Numbered from the stretch's first letter, positions 33,574 through 43,245 are shown. The stretch: DNA of 64,000 bases from G963556115 sp963675945 (GCA_963675945.1 OY780932.1:2852001-2916000), one strand, 5' to 3'. The notes: generated from the letters alone by a model not told the origin. Numbers and translations are program-made.

Positions 33574-36282
33574 TTACTTGCTTACAGCTTCATTACTAAT
33601 AACGGAGCCAGCCCATTTTTCAATCCACCGGGCAACATAGACACCAGTTACCGATGCCCAGACTGCGAGAATTGCCTGTATGCCCCAGTCCTGTAGATCC
33701 AGCTCGGCAAGACAGAAGAACTCGCGTACCGGCGCACAGTAGATAATAAAGAGTTGGGTGAAGGCGGCTATGGCCAGACCGATACAGAGCCAAGGGTTAC
33801 TCCAGAGGCTCAGAGAGTCAAAGGTTCGAATTACAAAGATGCGGACAAATGCATACACCACAATACCGGTAAAGGCCATTGTCTGAGCGTATTGCAGAAT
33901 CTTTTCCGGGCCGCCGCTGATCTTGTCGCTCATCAAGTAGAATGCAATCAGGAAGACGATGAAATTCTCCACACCTTTTTTGATTCCGATGATTACCGTT
34001 GTCCAGATTACACCATTATTTAAAATATGTTCATCATGCTCACGGGGTTTGCGCTTCATTAGTCCGGGATTTGCCGGGTCAATACCCAGAGCTATCGCCG
34101 GCAAGACATCGGTAAGAATATTGATCCAGAGTACCATGATTGCGGTAAGTGGGGCAACACCCCAGATAGCCCCCAGGAGTACGGTGATGACCTCGCCAAT
34201 GTTACAGGTAAGGAGATAGTTGACAAATTTTCTGATATTATCAAATATTCTTCTTCCTTCTTCAATTGCACCTATAATAGTCGCGTAGTTGTCGTCAAGC
34301 AGAACTAGACCTGAAGCCTGTTTGGCGGCATCGGTACCACGAAGCCCCATGGATATACCGACGTCTGCCTGCTTGAGTGCCGGAGAATCATTGACCCCGT
34401 CACCGGTCATCGCGGCAAAATGCTTATTCTTGCGTACTGCTTTGAGGGCTCTGAGTTTTACCGTCGGGGTGGCGCGGGCAATGATATTGATCTCTTCTAC
34501 ACTCTCTTCAAGCTGTTGATCGGTCATGGCTTCCACTTCAGTCCCGTTGACCGCCTTCTGCCCCATTCCAAGCCTTTTGGCGATGGCCTGGGCGGTTACA
34601 ATGTGGTCACCGGTGATCATGACTGTCCTGATACCGGCGCGCTTGGCTTCGGCTAGGGCTAGTCTTACTTCTGGGCGTGGCGGATCAATCATACCGGCCA
34701 GCCCGATAAAGCAGAGCTCATTCTCAATCTCTTCTGTAGCAGTACCATCAGGAATTTCTCGCGCAGCGATACCAAGAGTTCTAAGCGCCTGAGACTGCAT
34801 GTGTTCAAGATTTGCCTTGATCTCCTGTTTGTACTCCTCGGTAATCGGAGTGATCTCTCCGTGGATAAGAATCTTGGTACAGGTATTGATGATTACTTCA
34901 GGTGCACCTTTGGTGATTGCGGTGCGATTACCTTCATATTCATGGATGGTGGTCATCTTCTGACGGTCAGAGGTAAAAGGAATTTCATCGAGACGGGGGT
35001 ATTGTGTATCCAGCTCATTGCTGTTGTAGCCGCCTTTCTCACCGACGACTCTGAGGGCGATCTCGGTTGGGTCTCCCATATAACTGACTTCACCATCATT
35101 TTCAATACGTTTTGAATCATTACAGAGCATCATGCCGATTAGCGGAAGTTTGAGGCGTTTGGTACCGACATGTCTGGTCTGAATGGCACCATTATTTGAG
35201 TCGTAACCTTCACCGGTTACATAGTATGGTTCATGCCCCGGTGTGTAAAGTAGCTGTACTGTCATTTCATTCTTGGTCAGGGTGCCGGTCTTGTCGGAAC
35301 AGATAGTATCCACCGAGCCCAATGATTCTACTATTGCTAGACGCCGGGCTAAGGCTTTGCGCTGTGACATCTGTTGTGCACCCATCGCCAGCGCAAATGA
35401 GAGTACAACCGGAAGACTCTCAGGGATAGCGCCCACACCCAGACTGAGTGAGAAGATGGCAATCTGGGAGAAGCTCATATTGTGGTGGAAATACATCAGT
35501 GCTGCAGCTACAATTACAAGTACTACAATAACCATAGTTATCTGCTTTGAGAGCTTGTCGACTTCGATTTCAAAGGAGGTCTTGGGGGTCTTGGTTTCAG
35601 CCAGCGCTTTGGCTATCTTACCGAGCTCGGTAGTCATGGCGGTATCACAGACTATAGCTTTACCGGTTCCGCGGACTATGGTTGTGCCGCTGAATACCAT
35701 ATTGATGCGATCACCGAGGGGGGCTTTTTCATCAACAGTATCAGTTGATTTCTCCGCCGGCAGTGATTCACCGGTAAGCATTGCTTCATCTACGGCCAGT
35801 GCATGCTGCTCAATAAGTCTTGCATCGGCTGGAACTTTCATTCCTTCGTCCAGCAGGATTATATCACCCGGTACAATTTCTTCGGTATTCAGTTCAACCG
35901 GTTTATTATCGCGTAAAACATTGACACTGGCAACCAGAAAGTTCTTCAGGCCGCTCATAATTCGGCTGGCCTTATACTCTTGATAGAATGCCAAACCGGT
36001 ATTGAGAATCAAGATACAGACAATAAAGACACCGTCGGTCTTTGCTCCTACGCAGAATGCGAGTATCGCAGCAAAATACAGCACAATGTTGAAAAAACCT
36101 TTGAGCTGAGTAAATAAGATACTCAGGGCAGTCTCTTCTTTCTCGTCTTCAAGCTTATTTGGCCCGAATTCTTTCAGCTTGGTGTGTGCCTGGTTAGTGG
36201 TAAGCCCTTCGTCGCCGACATCCAGACGTGTTTTGATAGTGTCGATGTCTTCTGCGTACCATTTGATCTTCTCAGATGACAT
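33574..36282 (-). CDS. Cation-transporting P-type ATPase (P2A, Ca2+-ATPase-like), copy 1
   Basis: Inner-membrane ion pump of 902 residues with about ten membrane helices. Motifs: actuator TGES (MLTGES), phosphorylation CSDKTGTLT, hinge GDGVNDSPALKQAD. Helix 4 has IPESLP, close to the IPEGLP of Ca2+ pumps; helix 5 has NIGEV and helix 6 NILTD, which keep the Asn/Glu/Asn/Thr/Asp set that binds calcium in SERCA. Ca2+ (or Mn2+) export is therefore the best assignment. It is the downstream copy of a tandem pair and has its own promoter, AGGAGAATAA ribosome site and hairpin terminator. Confidence 0.88.
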   Translation of the reverse strand: MSSEKIKWYAEDIDTIKTRLDVGDEGLTTNQAHTKLKEFGPNKLEDEKEETALSILFTQLKGFFNIVLYFAAILAFCVGAKTDGVFIVCILILNTGLAFYQEYKASRIMSGLKNFLVASVNVLRDNKPVELNTEEIVPGDIILLDEGMKVPADARLIEQHALAVDEAMLTGESLPAEKSTDTVDEKAPLGDRINMVFSGTTIVRGTGKAIVCDTAMTTELGKIAKALAETKTPKTSFEIEVDKLSKQITMVIVVLVIVAAALMYFHHNMSFSQIAIFSLSLGVGAIPESLPVVLSFALAMGAQQMSQRKALARRLAIVESLGSVDTICSDKTGTLTKNEMTVQLLYTPGHEPYYVTGEGYDSNNGAIQTRHVGTKRLKLPLIGMMLCNDSKRIENDGEVSYMGDPTEIALRVVGEKGGYNSNELDTQYPRLDEIPFTSDRQKMTTIHEYEGNRTAITKGAPEVIINTCTKILIHGEITPITEEYKQEIKANLEHMQSQALRTLGIAAREIPDGTATEEIENELCFIGLAGMIDPPRPEVRLALAEAKRAGIRTVMITGDHIVTAQAIAKRLGMGQKAVNGTEVEAMTDQQLEESVEEINIIARATPTVKLRALKAVRKNKHFAAMTGDGVNDSPALKQADVGISMGLRGTDAAKQASGLVLLDDNYATIIGAIEEGRRIFDNIRKFVNYLLTCNIGEVITVLLGAIWGVAPLTAIMVLWINILTDVLPAIALGIDPANPGLMKRKPREHDEHILNNGVIWTTVIIGIKKGVENFIVFLIAFYLMSDKISGGPEKILQYAQTMAFTGIVVYAFVRIFVIRTFDSLSLWSNPWLCIGLAIAAFTQLFIIYCAPVREFFCLAELDLQDWGIQAILAVWASVTGVYVARWIEKWAGSVISNEAVSK

Positions 36283-36336
36283 TTATTCTCCTTCTAATTA
36301 TTGAGTATTTGATAATTCTGATCATACACTTTTTAT

Positions 36337-36365
36337 CTTATAAGATGTATTGTTTTTTTTGTCAA
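36337..36365 (-). promoter_or_regulatory. Promoter of P-ATPase copy 1
   Basis: On the minus strand, TTGACA (36365-36360) and TATAAG (36342-36337) are separated by 17 bases that include a run of eight A. The same arrangement precedes the second ATPase gene, so the duplication included the promoter. Confidence 0.65.
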
Positions 36366-36431
36366 TATAAATAAGCAGTTACTTTGACAGGTTATAATAA
36401 AAAATGTGAGTATACTTTGATTCTGTTGTCA

Positions 36432-36443
36432 GGGGGGGGGGGG
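36432..36443. repeat. Run of 12 G between the ATPase genes
   Basis: Twelve consecutive G (minus strand: C) lie about 70 bases upstream of the copy 1 promoter in the 287-base gap. Poly-G tracts of this length slip readily and are used for phase variation in some bacteria; here it is intergenic and any effect is unknown. Sequencing error in length is also possible. Confidence 0.85.
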
Positions 36444-36517
36444 AGATCGAGAAAAGGCAGAGAGATTATATGCTATATTCCGCAACGTAGGTTATCGTGG
36501 TTTACAGAATAGTGAAA

Positions 36518-36542
36518 AAGGCTTGCCACAATGGCAAGCCTT
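36518..36542 (-). terminator. Rho-independent terminator of P-ATPase copy 2
   Basis: AAGGCTTGCC (36518-36527) pairs with GGCAAGCCTT (36533-36542), 28 bases after the stop of copy 2; on the minus strand the stem is followed by TTTTTC counting its last bases. The stem core is shared with the hairpin after copy 1. Confidence 0.75.
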
Positions 36543-36569
36543 AAAGTGGTAACCTCTAATATTTGAGGC

Positions 36570-39290
36570 TTAATTTGTGGTTTCAGAACCTGTGCTGATA
36601 ACAGAACCAGCCCATTTCCCAATGATTTTTGCAACCCAGATACTGGTTGTGATACCCCAGACGGCGAGGATAAGTAGAACGCCCCAATCCTGCCAGTCGA
36701 GTGGTTGAAGCTGGAAAAATTCCTGTACTGGTGGGCAGTAGATTATGAACAGCTGGGTAAATGCTGAGATAGCCAGACCAATACAGAGCCAAGGATTACT
36801 CCAGATACTGAGTGAGTCAAAGGTTCGGATAACTCCGACACGGACAAAGGCTGAAACTACAATTGCAGTAAAGGTCATGGTCTGAGCGTATTCGAGTCTG
36901 ACCTGGTCGTAATTGGCTACGCCAGTGAACTTGTCATTGAGAATAAAGTAAGCGATCAGGAAGATTATAAAGTTCTCAATACCGATCTTGAGACCCATGA
37001 AACCGGTTGTAGCAACGATACTCTTATTGAGAATGTGTTCGTCGTGAGCGCGTGGCTGCCGCTTCATCAGTCCGGGGTTTGCCGGATCAATACCTAATGA
37101 GATCGCTGGCAGAACATCAACCAGGATGTTTACCCAGAGTACCATGATCGCAGTCAGCGGCTGGAAGTTTAAGATGGCACCGAGCAGTACGGTGATAACT
37201 TCACCAATGTTACAGGTAAGCAGATAGTTGACAAATTTTCTGATGTTGTCGAAGATTCTTCTGCCTTCCTCGATAGCACTGATAATGGTTGAGTAATTGT
37301 CATCAAGCAGAACTAGTCCCGCAGCTTGTTTTGCCGCATCTGTGCCGCGTAATCCCATGGCGATACCTACATCAGCCTGTTTTAGCGCAGGTGAGTCGTT
37401 TACACCGTCACCGGTCATTGCGGCAAAGTGTTTCTTATTGCGTACTGCTTTGAGGGCTCGGAGTTTTACTGTAGGTGTGGCGCGGGCGATGATACTGATA
37501 TCTTCAATGCTATCTTCAAGTTGAGCATCGGTCATAGCTTCAACTGCAGTACCATTTACCGCTTTCTGTCCCATCCCGAGTCTTTTGGCGATAGCTTGGG
37601 CGGTAACGATGTGGTCACCGGTTATCATAACGGTTCTGATGCCGGCGCGTTTGGCTTCAGCAAGCGCTACCCTTACTTCTGGACGTGGTGGATCAATCAT
37701 TCCAACCAGGCCGAGGAAGCAGAGATCGTCTTCAACTGCCTCTCCGGTAACACCTTCAGGGATAGTTCGGTACGCAACTCCGAGAGTTCTGAGCGCTTGT
37801 GACTGCATGTGCTCTAGATTTGCTTTGATCTCTTGCTTGTATTCATCGGTAATTGGAGTTGGTTCACCATGGATCATGATCTGGGTACAAGCATTTATCA
37901 CGACCTCAGGGGCTCCCTTGGTGAGAGCGGTTTTGCTGCCTTCGTAATCATGGATAGTTGTCATCTTCTGGCGGTCAGAGGTGAATGGCACCTCGTCCAG
38001 CCGAGGAAATTGTGAATCAAGTTCTTCTGTGCTATAACCCCCTTTTTCACCGACAACGCGCATAGCAATCTCGGTTGGGTCTCCCATGTAGCTGACCTCT
38101 CCATCATTTTCAATACGCTTTGAATCATTACAGAGCATCATGGCCATGAGAGGAAGCTTGAGACGTTTAGTACCGACATGCCTTGTTTCGATAGAACCGT
38201 TCTTTGCATCATAACCTTCACCTGTAACATAGTATGGTTCATGACCTGGTGTATACAGTAGCTGTACAGTCATTTCATTCTTGGTTAAAGTTCCGGTTTT
38301 ATCGGAGCAGATGGTGTCTACTGAACCGAGTGACTCGACAATAGCCAAGCGTCGTGCCAAGGCTTTGCGCTGAGACATCTGCTGTGCACCCATAGCCAGC
38401 GCAAATGATAATACAACCGGCAAACTTTCAGGAATAGCTCCAACACCAAGACTGAGGGAGAAGATCGCAATCTCAGAGATAGAGTTATTGTGGTGGAGGT
38501 ACATCAGGGCTCCGGCAAGAATTACCAGCACTACAATAACCATGGTAATTTGCTTGGATAGGTTGTCAACCTCTACTTCAAATGAGGTCTTTGGCGTCTT
38601 GGTTTCGGCCAGGGCTTTGGCGATCTTACCAAGCTCGGTATTCATTGCGGTATCGCAGACAACTGCTTTTCCAGTTCCACGTACTACGGTTGTACCACTG
38701 AATACCATATCCAGTCTGTCACCGAGTGCGGCATTGTCTGCAACTGTATTTGCTGATTTTTCTGCTGGGACAGATTCACCAGTAAGCATTGCTTCGTCAA
38801 CAGCCAGCGCATGCTGTTCAATAATTCTGGCATCTGCAGGGATTTTCATGCCTTCTTCAAGCAGGATAATATCACCAGGTACAATGTCTTCAGTGTTGAT
38901 CTCTACAGGTGTGTTGTTACGCATAACATTTACACTGGCAACCAGGAAGTTCTTGAGCCCGCTCATAATTCTGCTTGCTTTGTAGGCCTGGTAGAACGAG
39001 AGGCAGGTGTTCAATATGAGAATACACACAATAAAGATGCCGTCAGTCTTTGCTCCAACACAGAATGCAAGCACAGCTGCAAAGTAGAGCACGATATTAA
39101 AAAACCCCTTGAGCTGTGCAAATAAAATGCTTAGAGCGGTTTCTTCTTTCTCCTCTTCAAGCTTATTTGGACCGAATTCCTTGAGTTTGGCTTGAGCCTG
39201 CTCGGTCGACAATCCTTCGTCGCTTACTCCGAGCTGACTTTTTACAGCTTCAATGTCTTCGGCATACCACTTGATCTTGTCAGATGACAT
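36570..39290 (-). CDS. Cation-transporting P-type ATPase (P2A-like), copy 2
   Basis: A 906-residue paralogue of the pump at 33574, nearly identical over long stretches, including TGES, CSDKTGTLT, GDGVNDSPALKQAD, IPESLP and NIGEV. In helix 6 it reads NILVD where copy 1 reads NILTD, so a calcium-site threonine (Thr799 in SERCA) is replaced by valine; the C-terminal third is the most diverged part. The two copies may thus differ in ion choice or affinity. ATG at 39290 follows GGAGGAGAATTA; a longer in-frame start is rejected because it would include this ribosome site. It lies upstream of copy 1 and is separately terminated. Confidence 0.88.
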   Translation of the reverse strand: MSSDKIKWYAEDIEAVKSQLGVSDEGLSTEQAQAKLKEFGPNKLEEEKEETALSILFAQLKGFFNIVLYFAAVLAFCVGAKTDGIFIVCILILNTCLSFYQAYKASRIMSGLKNFLVASVNVMRNNTPVEINTEDIVPGDIILLEEGMKIPADARIIEQHALAVDEAMLTGESVPAEKSANTVADNAALGDRLDMVFSGTTVVRGTGKAVVCDTAMNTELGKIAKALAETKTPKTSFEVEVDNLSKQITMVIVVLVILAGALMYLHHNNSISEIAIFSLSLGVGAIPESLPVVLSFALAMGAQQMSQRKALARRLAIVESLGSVDTICSDKTGTLTKNEMTVQLLYTPGHEPYYVTGEGYDAKNGSIETRHVGTKRLKLPLMAMMLCNDSKRIENDGEVSYMGDPTEIAMRVVGEKGGYSTEELDSQFPRLDEVPFTSDRQKMTTIHDYEGSKTALTKGAPEVVINACTQIMIHGEPTPITDEYKQEIKANLEHMQSQALRTLGVAYRTIPEGVTGEAVEDDLCFLGLVGMIDPPRPEVRVALAEAKRAGIRTVMITGDHIVTAQAIAKRLGMGQKAVNGTAVEAMTDAQLEDSIEDISIIARATPTVKLRALKAVRNKKHFAAMTGDGVNDSPALKQADVGIAMGLRGTDAAKQAAGLVLLDDNYSTIISAIEEGRRIFDNIRKFVNYLLTCNIGEVITVLLGAILNFQPLTAIMVLWVNILVDVLPAISLGIDPANPGLMKRQPRAHDEHILNKSIVATTGFMGLKIGIENFIIFLIAYFILNDKFTGVANYDQVRLEYAQTMTFTAIVVSAFVRVGVIRTFDSLSIWSNPWLCIGLAISAFTQLFIIYCPPVQEFFQLQPLDWQDWGVLLILAVWGITTSIWVAKIIGKWAGSVISTGSETTN

Positions 39291-39348
39291 TAATTCTCCT
39301 CCTAAAAAAATGGTTATAGTTTGGTGATTCAACAAATACATTTTTCAT

Positions 39349-39375
39349 CTTATAAGGAAATTTTTTTTTTGTCAA
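39349..39375 (-). promoter_or_regulatory. Promoter of P-ATPase copy 2
   Basis: On the minus strand, TTGACA (39375-39370) and TATAAG (39354-39349) are separated by 15 bases, nine of which belong to a ten-A run. The spacer is two bases shorter than in copy 1 because the A-run context differs, which should change promoter strength. Confidence 0.6.
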
Positions 39376-39376
39376 T

Positions 39377-39411
39377 AAAATAAAACCTGACACCTGTCAG
39401 GTTTTATTTTT
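39377..39411. terminator. 15-bp bidirectional rho-independent terminator
   Basis: The 15 bases at 39377-39391 are the exact reverse complement of 39396-39410, with a four-base ACCT loop. The arms are A-rich at 5' and T-rich at 3', so it works on both strands. It ends the sigma/FecR-like transcript 26 bases after the stop at 39437 and lies directly upstream of the copy 2 promoter. Confidence 0.85.
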
Positions 39412-39436
39412 GCGAGAGGGTATTTAATTGGTTGAG

Positions 39437-40390
39437 CTATTTGCTCTTATAAGCAGCTTGTACCGCATCTATCATTGGCATGAATTGGCGCTTATTCTCA
39501 TAAGAACCAACCTTGCGGCTTGGGTAACGACCTGTTCCGGTGTCGAATAATTCATAGACTCTGCCTTGAGCAAGTTCACTGCTATGTCCATTCAAAGTAT
39601 TGGCATTACCCTTTAAGAGCACGAGCATAGGCGCAGGAATACCAGAACTGGTGTAAGAATTATCATTATCAAGAGTCGCAAAGACCATGGCACCGGGTTG
39701 GAGCTTGATGTCCTGTCTATCAAGTTCAAGGATGACCGGATTGCTCTCAGAATTTAGCGAGACTACGGCACGTCCATCTTCAAGAATAAACTTGTTGTTT
39801 TGAATTGCTACCTGGCTCATTCCGTCAAGCATTACACTAGGGCCATTATCTATAGCAAAGTTTACAGATTCGGTAGCGCCGAGTGGAGTACGTATCTTAG
39901 TGCCGTTGTTGAGAGCAAAAGATTTATCAGCATCAACCGTATTCCATTTGTTAGTTTGAGGGTTGTAGACATCAACGGAAGTTAAAGAGTAGGCTGTAGA
40001 AGGGGTGAAGTGATTATTGGTGTATGCGGCCAATTTAGTAGTAGCTGGCGCGGTGCTCTCTGGTTGAATTATCATCGTGTCGGTATTGATAGGTTTGCTG
40101 AGTATCTCTGTCGCTGCGGCGGTCTCTACTGTGGACGGCGCTGTGGTCGTAGACTCCGACCAATTAAAGATGCCGATACTAGGTATAAAAGCAAATACAA
40201 TGACTGCAGCAATTGCCGAGAAAGATGAATAAAGAGTTATTACCCTACTTCTGCGCGTATTAATATTCTTACGTTGTTGTTCTTTAAGCTTTCCCAGTAG
40301 CTTGTTACGGAATTCTTCCCTAGGTGCAGGGGCATTGTACGCTTTGTTTAGTAGCAAGTTTAAACCCTTATCAAAATTATCGTCGGACAT
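39437..40390 (-). CDS. FecR-like membrane protein, probable anti-sigma factor
   Basis: A 317-residue protein with a cytoplasmic N terminus of about 50 residues (basic KLKEQQRKNINTRRS just before the membrane), one membrane helix at about 52-72, a Thr/Ala/Ser-rich linker (80-120), and a periplasmic FecR-like beta domain: NGTKIRTPLGATESVNFAIDNG, DGMSQVAIQNNKFILEDGRAVV (about 155-215, split for length). It is encoded 52 bases downstream of an ECF sigma factor on the same strand, the normal place for its anti-sigma partner. No zinc-binding HxxxCxxC motif is present. The signal it senses is unknown. Confidence 0.75.
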   Translation of the reverse strand: MSDDNFDKGLNLLLNKAYNAPAPREEFRNKLLGKLKEQQRKNINTRRSRVITLYSSFSAIAAVIVFAFIPSIGIFNWSESTTTAPSTVETAAATEILSKPINTDTMIIQPESTAPATTKLAAYTNNHFTPSTAYSLTSVDVYNPQTNKWNTVDADKSFALNNGTKIRTPLGATESVNFAIDNGPSVMLDGMSQVAIQNNKFILEDGRAVVSLNSESNPVILELDRQDIKLQPGAMVFATLDNDNSYTSSGIPAPMLVLLKGNANTLNGHSSELAQGRVYELFDTGTGRYPSRKVGSYENKRQFMPMIDAVQAAYKSK

Positions 40391-40442
40391 TTATAGATCC
40401 TTTAATACAAGACACAAACCCAAAAACAACACAAAAAAATTA

Positions 40443-41072
40443 TCAATACATAGAACTGAAGTCAACTGCAACAGTCTTGAATGTCTCTTTAAATGCAGTA
40501 CGAGCCCTAGTGAGCTGACTCTCAACTGATTTTTCAGTCTTACTGAGCAGCTTGGCAATATCTCGTACCGGCATGTTTGACATATATTTTAATTCCAGTA
40601 CCTTACTATAATTTTCTGGAAGCGAACCCATTGTAGCACCAACAATGTCGGCTAATTCCTTATTCTCCAGGATACTATCAGGAAGGTTACCATTATCCAA
40701 GTCCGCAAAAATAGTCTCAAGTTCGCCGTCAAGCATACTCCAACTCTGCTCATATTCACGGGCTTTACCTACGGTAGCGTTTGATGAACGTATGCGATTT
40801 CTACTTATGGTTATAAGCCATGATTCAATGCTGCCCCGAGAGGCATCATAACGGTTGGCTTTGTCTATAGCCTCAATAAAGGTATCATTGACAACTTCTT
40901 CGGTATGTTGATGATCTCTACCGACTCTATAGTAGATATATCTATAGAGCTTGGGAAAATACTTGTTATAGAAGATCTCAAGAGCTTCTTCATCCCCCTT
41001 AGCAATCAGGGAGATTAGATTGGCATCATCTCTTCTCTCTTCTGTCTGTTTCTTACCAAATAGTTTTATCAT
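40443..41072 (-). CDS. ECF-type RNA polymerase sigma factor
   Basis: A 209-residue sigma-70 family protein of the extracytoplasmic-function type. Region 2 is seen at about 25-90 (FYNKYFPKLYRYIYYRVG, EEVVNDTFIEAIDKA, GSIESWLITISRNRI) and region 4 at about 140-195 (LPENYSKVLELKYMSNMPVRDIAKLL, then the recognition helix KTEKSVESQLTRARTAFKE). The linker between them is longer than in many ECF factors. It heads a two-gene transcript with the FecR-like protein; CGGGGGAG lies 11 bases before the ATG. It probably responds to an envelope signal. Confidence 0.88.
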   Translation of the reverse strand: MIKLFGKKQTEERRDDANLISLIAKGDEEALEIFYNKYFPKLYRYIYYRVGRDHQHTEEVVNDTFIEAIDKANRYDASRGSIESWLITISRNRIRSSNATVGKAREYEQSWSMLDGELETIFADLDNGNLPDSILENKELADIVGATMGSLPENYSKVLELKYMSNMPVRDIAKLLSKTEKSVESQLTRARTAFKETFKTVAVDFSSMY

Positions 41073-41146
41073 CTATATAAACTCCCCCGAGTTTTCTTTC
41101 CTTATTTAGTAATATCAATTTTAGCATTTTTTCCTTCGAATTTTTA

Positions 41147-41178
41147 TAAAAAAACGCAATCAAGTAAATTGATTACGT
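41147..41178 (-). terminator. Rho-independent terminator of rny
   Basis: On the minus strand ACGTAATCAA pairs with TTGATTGCGT (one G-T pair) around a five-base loop, and seven T follow. It lies 41 bases after the rny stop and separates it from the sigma factor gene, which must therefore use its own promoter in the 70 bases left. Confidence 0.8.
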
Positions 41179-41218
41179 CTTAATTTAATAAATACACGGA
41201 AAATTATAGCGTTTACGG

Positions 41219-42763
41219 TTATCTAGCGTACTCGGTTATTCTATATTCACGCACCATTGTAACCTTTACTTCACCAGGATAAGTGAGTTCATCCTCAATT
41301 TGCTGGGCAATATTACGACAAATTTTCTGGCACTCGCCGTCACTGATCTTTGATGCGTCGGCAATAACCCGCAGTTCTCTACCAGCTTGGATCGCAAAGG
41401 TCTTCTCAACCTGTGGATAGCTATTGGCAATAGACTCAAGACGTTCCAGTCGCTTAACATAATTTTCCAGGGTTTCGCGCCTTGCGCCAGGGCGGGCGGC
41501 ACTGATCGCATCTGCAGCTTGAACTATCGTTGCATAAAGACTATCTGCCGCATCTGGGCTGTGGTGATTTAGAATAGCCGAGATAACCTCCTTCGGTTCG
41601 CTGCAAATTCTGGCGACTTCAGCACCTAATTCTGGATGAGTACCTTCTTGTTCATGATCAATGGCTTTACCAATATCGTGTAAGAGACCGCAGCGCCTTG
41701 CCAGAGACTCGTCCAAGTTAAGCTGCGCGGCCAGCATGCCGGATATAAAACCAACCTCGCGGCAATGATCCAGCACGTTCTGACCATAGCTGCTGCGGAA
41801 CTTCAAACGACCTAACAGCATAATCTCACGAGGTTTAAGATTGCGTACATCAAGTTCGAGTGCAACTTTTTTGCCGGTTTCTTCCAGAACTTTATCCATT
41901 TCATCGCGAATTTTGAGGACAACCTCTTCAATACGCGCGGGGTGAATTCGACCGTCGTTGACCAGTCTGGCCATGGCTCGCGCCGCAATCTCACGGCGTA
42001 CAGGTTCAAAGCCTGATAGTACTACTACTCCAGGCGTGTCATCTACAATTACGTCAATCCCGGTCGCGTTTTCAAATGCTCGGATGTTTCTTCCTTCACG
42101 ACCAATTATTCTACCCTTCATATCATCACTTGGAAGCTCAACGGAACTGACAACATGCTCGGAAGTGTATTCAACAGCCATACGGTTGATAGTATTCAAG
42201 ATGATTTTTTGGGCATATTCTTCCGCATTCTCTTTGGCTCGGGCATTGGCACGGTTGACAATTTGGAGTACTTCGTCCTCCATTTCCAATTCGGTCTGTT
42301 TGATAACCTGCTCTCTGGCTTCTTCAACACTGAGCTGTGAAACTTCTTGCAATCTAGCGCGCTGAGCATCAATTATTTTGGTAACCTCATGTTCACGACT
42401 CTGAAGGGTTCGTTCCTTATTCTCAAGCTTTTGCTCAAAATCCTTGATTTGTTGATCTTTCTTCTCGATTAATTCAGATTTGCGATCCAGAGCGTCCTCG
42501 CGTTTGGTAAGGCGTTTCTCCATTGACTTGATTTCATTGCGCTCATTACGGATTTCGGCATCGAGAGTTTCACGGTGTCTGAGGAGTTCAGCCTTATTGG
42601 CAACAACAGCCTCCTGTTTGAGCCTTTCGGCCTCAATCTTGGCTTGTCCCAGAAGTTCTGCAATGTCTTTATCTGCAGCAGAAGCTCTATATACAGCCCA
42701 GTAGTGGCGCCCAATAACACCGCCCAGTATACCGGCTATGAATATTACAACGGTTTCGATCAT
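41219..42763 (-). CDS. rny: Ribonuclease Y
   Basis: Membrane-anchored endoribonuclease that starts mRNA decay, 514 residues, the usual length. An N-terminal membrane helix (about 3-23) is followed by a long coiled coil (about 30-190, heptads rich in Glu/Lys/Gln), a KH domain with GRIIGREGRNIRAFE (about 207-221) and an HD domain with LLHDIGKAIDHE (about 355-366). The C-terminal GELRVIAD block is also typical. It is monocistronic, with its own terminator. Confidence 0.95.
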   Translation of the reverse strand: MIETVVIFIAGILGGVIGRHYWAVYRASAADKDIAELLGQAKIEAERLKQEAVVANKAELLRHRETLDAEIRNERNEIKSMEKRLTKREDALDRKSELIEKKDQQIKDFEQKLENKERTLQSREHEVTKIIDAQRARLQEVSQLSVEEAREQVIKQTELEMEDEVLQIVNRANARAKENAEEYAQKIILNTINRMAVEYTSEHVVSSVELPSDDMKGRIIGREGRNIRAFENATGIDVIVDDTPGVVVLSGFEPVRREIAARAMARLVNDGRIHPARIEEVVLKIRDEMDKVLEETGKKVALELDVRNLKPREIMLLGRLKFRSSYGQNVLDHCREVGFISGMLAAQLNLDESLARRCGLLHDIGKAIDHEQEGTHPELGAEVARICSEPKEVISAILNHHSPDAADSLYATIVQAADAISAARPGARRETLENYVKRLERLESIANSYPQVEKTFAIQAGRELRVIADASKISDGECQKICRNIAQQIEDELTYPGEVKVTMVREYRITEYAR

Positions 42764-43061
42764 TTTATCCCCTTTATCATAAATTATCTGCAGTAAGCAG
42801 GTTGTATTAAATGAGACTTATTATGATGATACACTATAGGGGTGTTGTTGTGTGATAAAAATTAACCAGAACAAACTTGATCATTAGTCAAGACGGATTA
42901 TGGTCATCCTGAGAGAGAGGGGTGTAGATTGTCTAAGTGGTGACTAAACAAATTTTAATATAAACTAGGGCCCAAATATAAAACAGTTATCACTAGATAT
43001 ATTGAGATTATCATAACTCGGCTGAGTGAGTCGTGATAATAGCATGCCTCTTTCTTCAGTA

Positions 43062-43090
43062 TTGACATCAGAGAAAGGATATGATGTCAA
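43062..43090. repeat. 9-bp perfect inverted repeat (hairpin)
   Basis: TTGACATCA (43062-43070) and TGATGTCAA (43082-43090) flank an 11-base loop. There is no T-run, so it is either an operator-like palindrome or part of a structured transcript. Confidence 0.5.
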
Positions 43091-43154
43091 AATCATCTAC
43101 TATAGTAGTATCAAATCATTAATAAATATATATTTTATTTTATTTGCTAGCCAA

Positions 43155-43245
43155 GGTCAAGTACTACTTTATTAAAAAAAACGGGTTTGAGCAATCGGCT
43201 TTTTTTCTTTATACTGTCTTTACTTTTTTATTTAAGTACTTGACC
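43155..43245. repeat. 11-bp perfect inverted repeat with 69-base spacing
   Basis: GGTCAAGTACT (43155-43165) is the exact reverse complement of AGTACTTGACC (43235-43245). The spacer holds two T-rich runs. It lies 65 bases before prfB and may be a looped operator or a folded leader. Confidence 0.5.

Noticed and set aside
35273..38985. Plus-strand ORFs up to 236 codons opposite the P-type ATPases
   Set aside because: Both paralogues give similar antisense ORFs simply because the coding strand is conserved; Ser/Ile/Pro-rich translations are typical of shadow frames.
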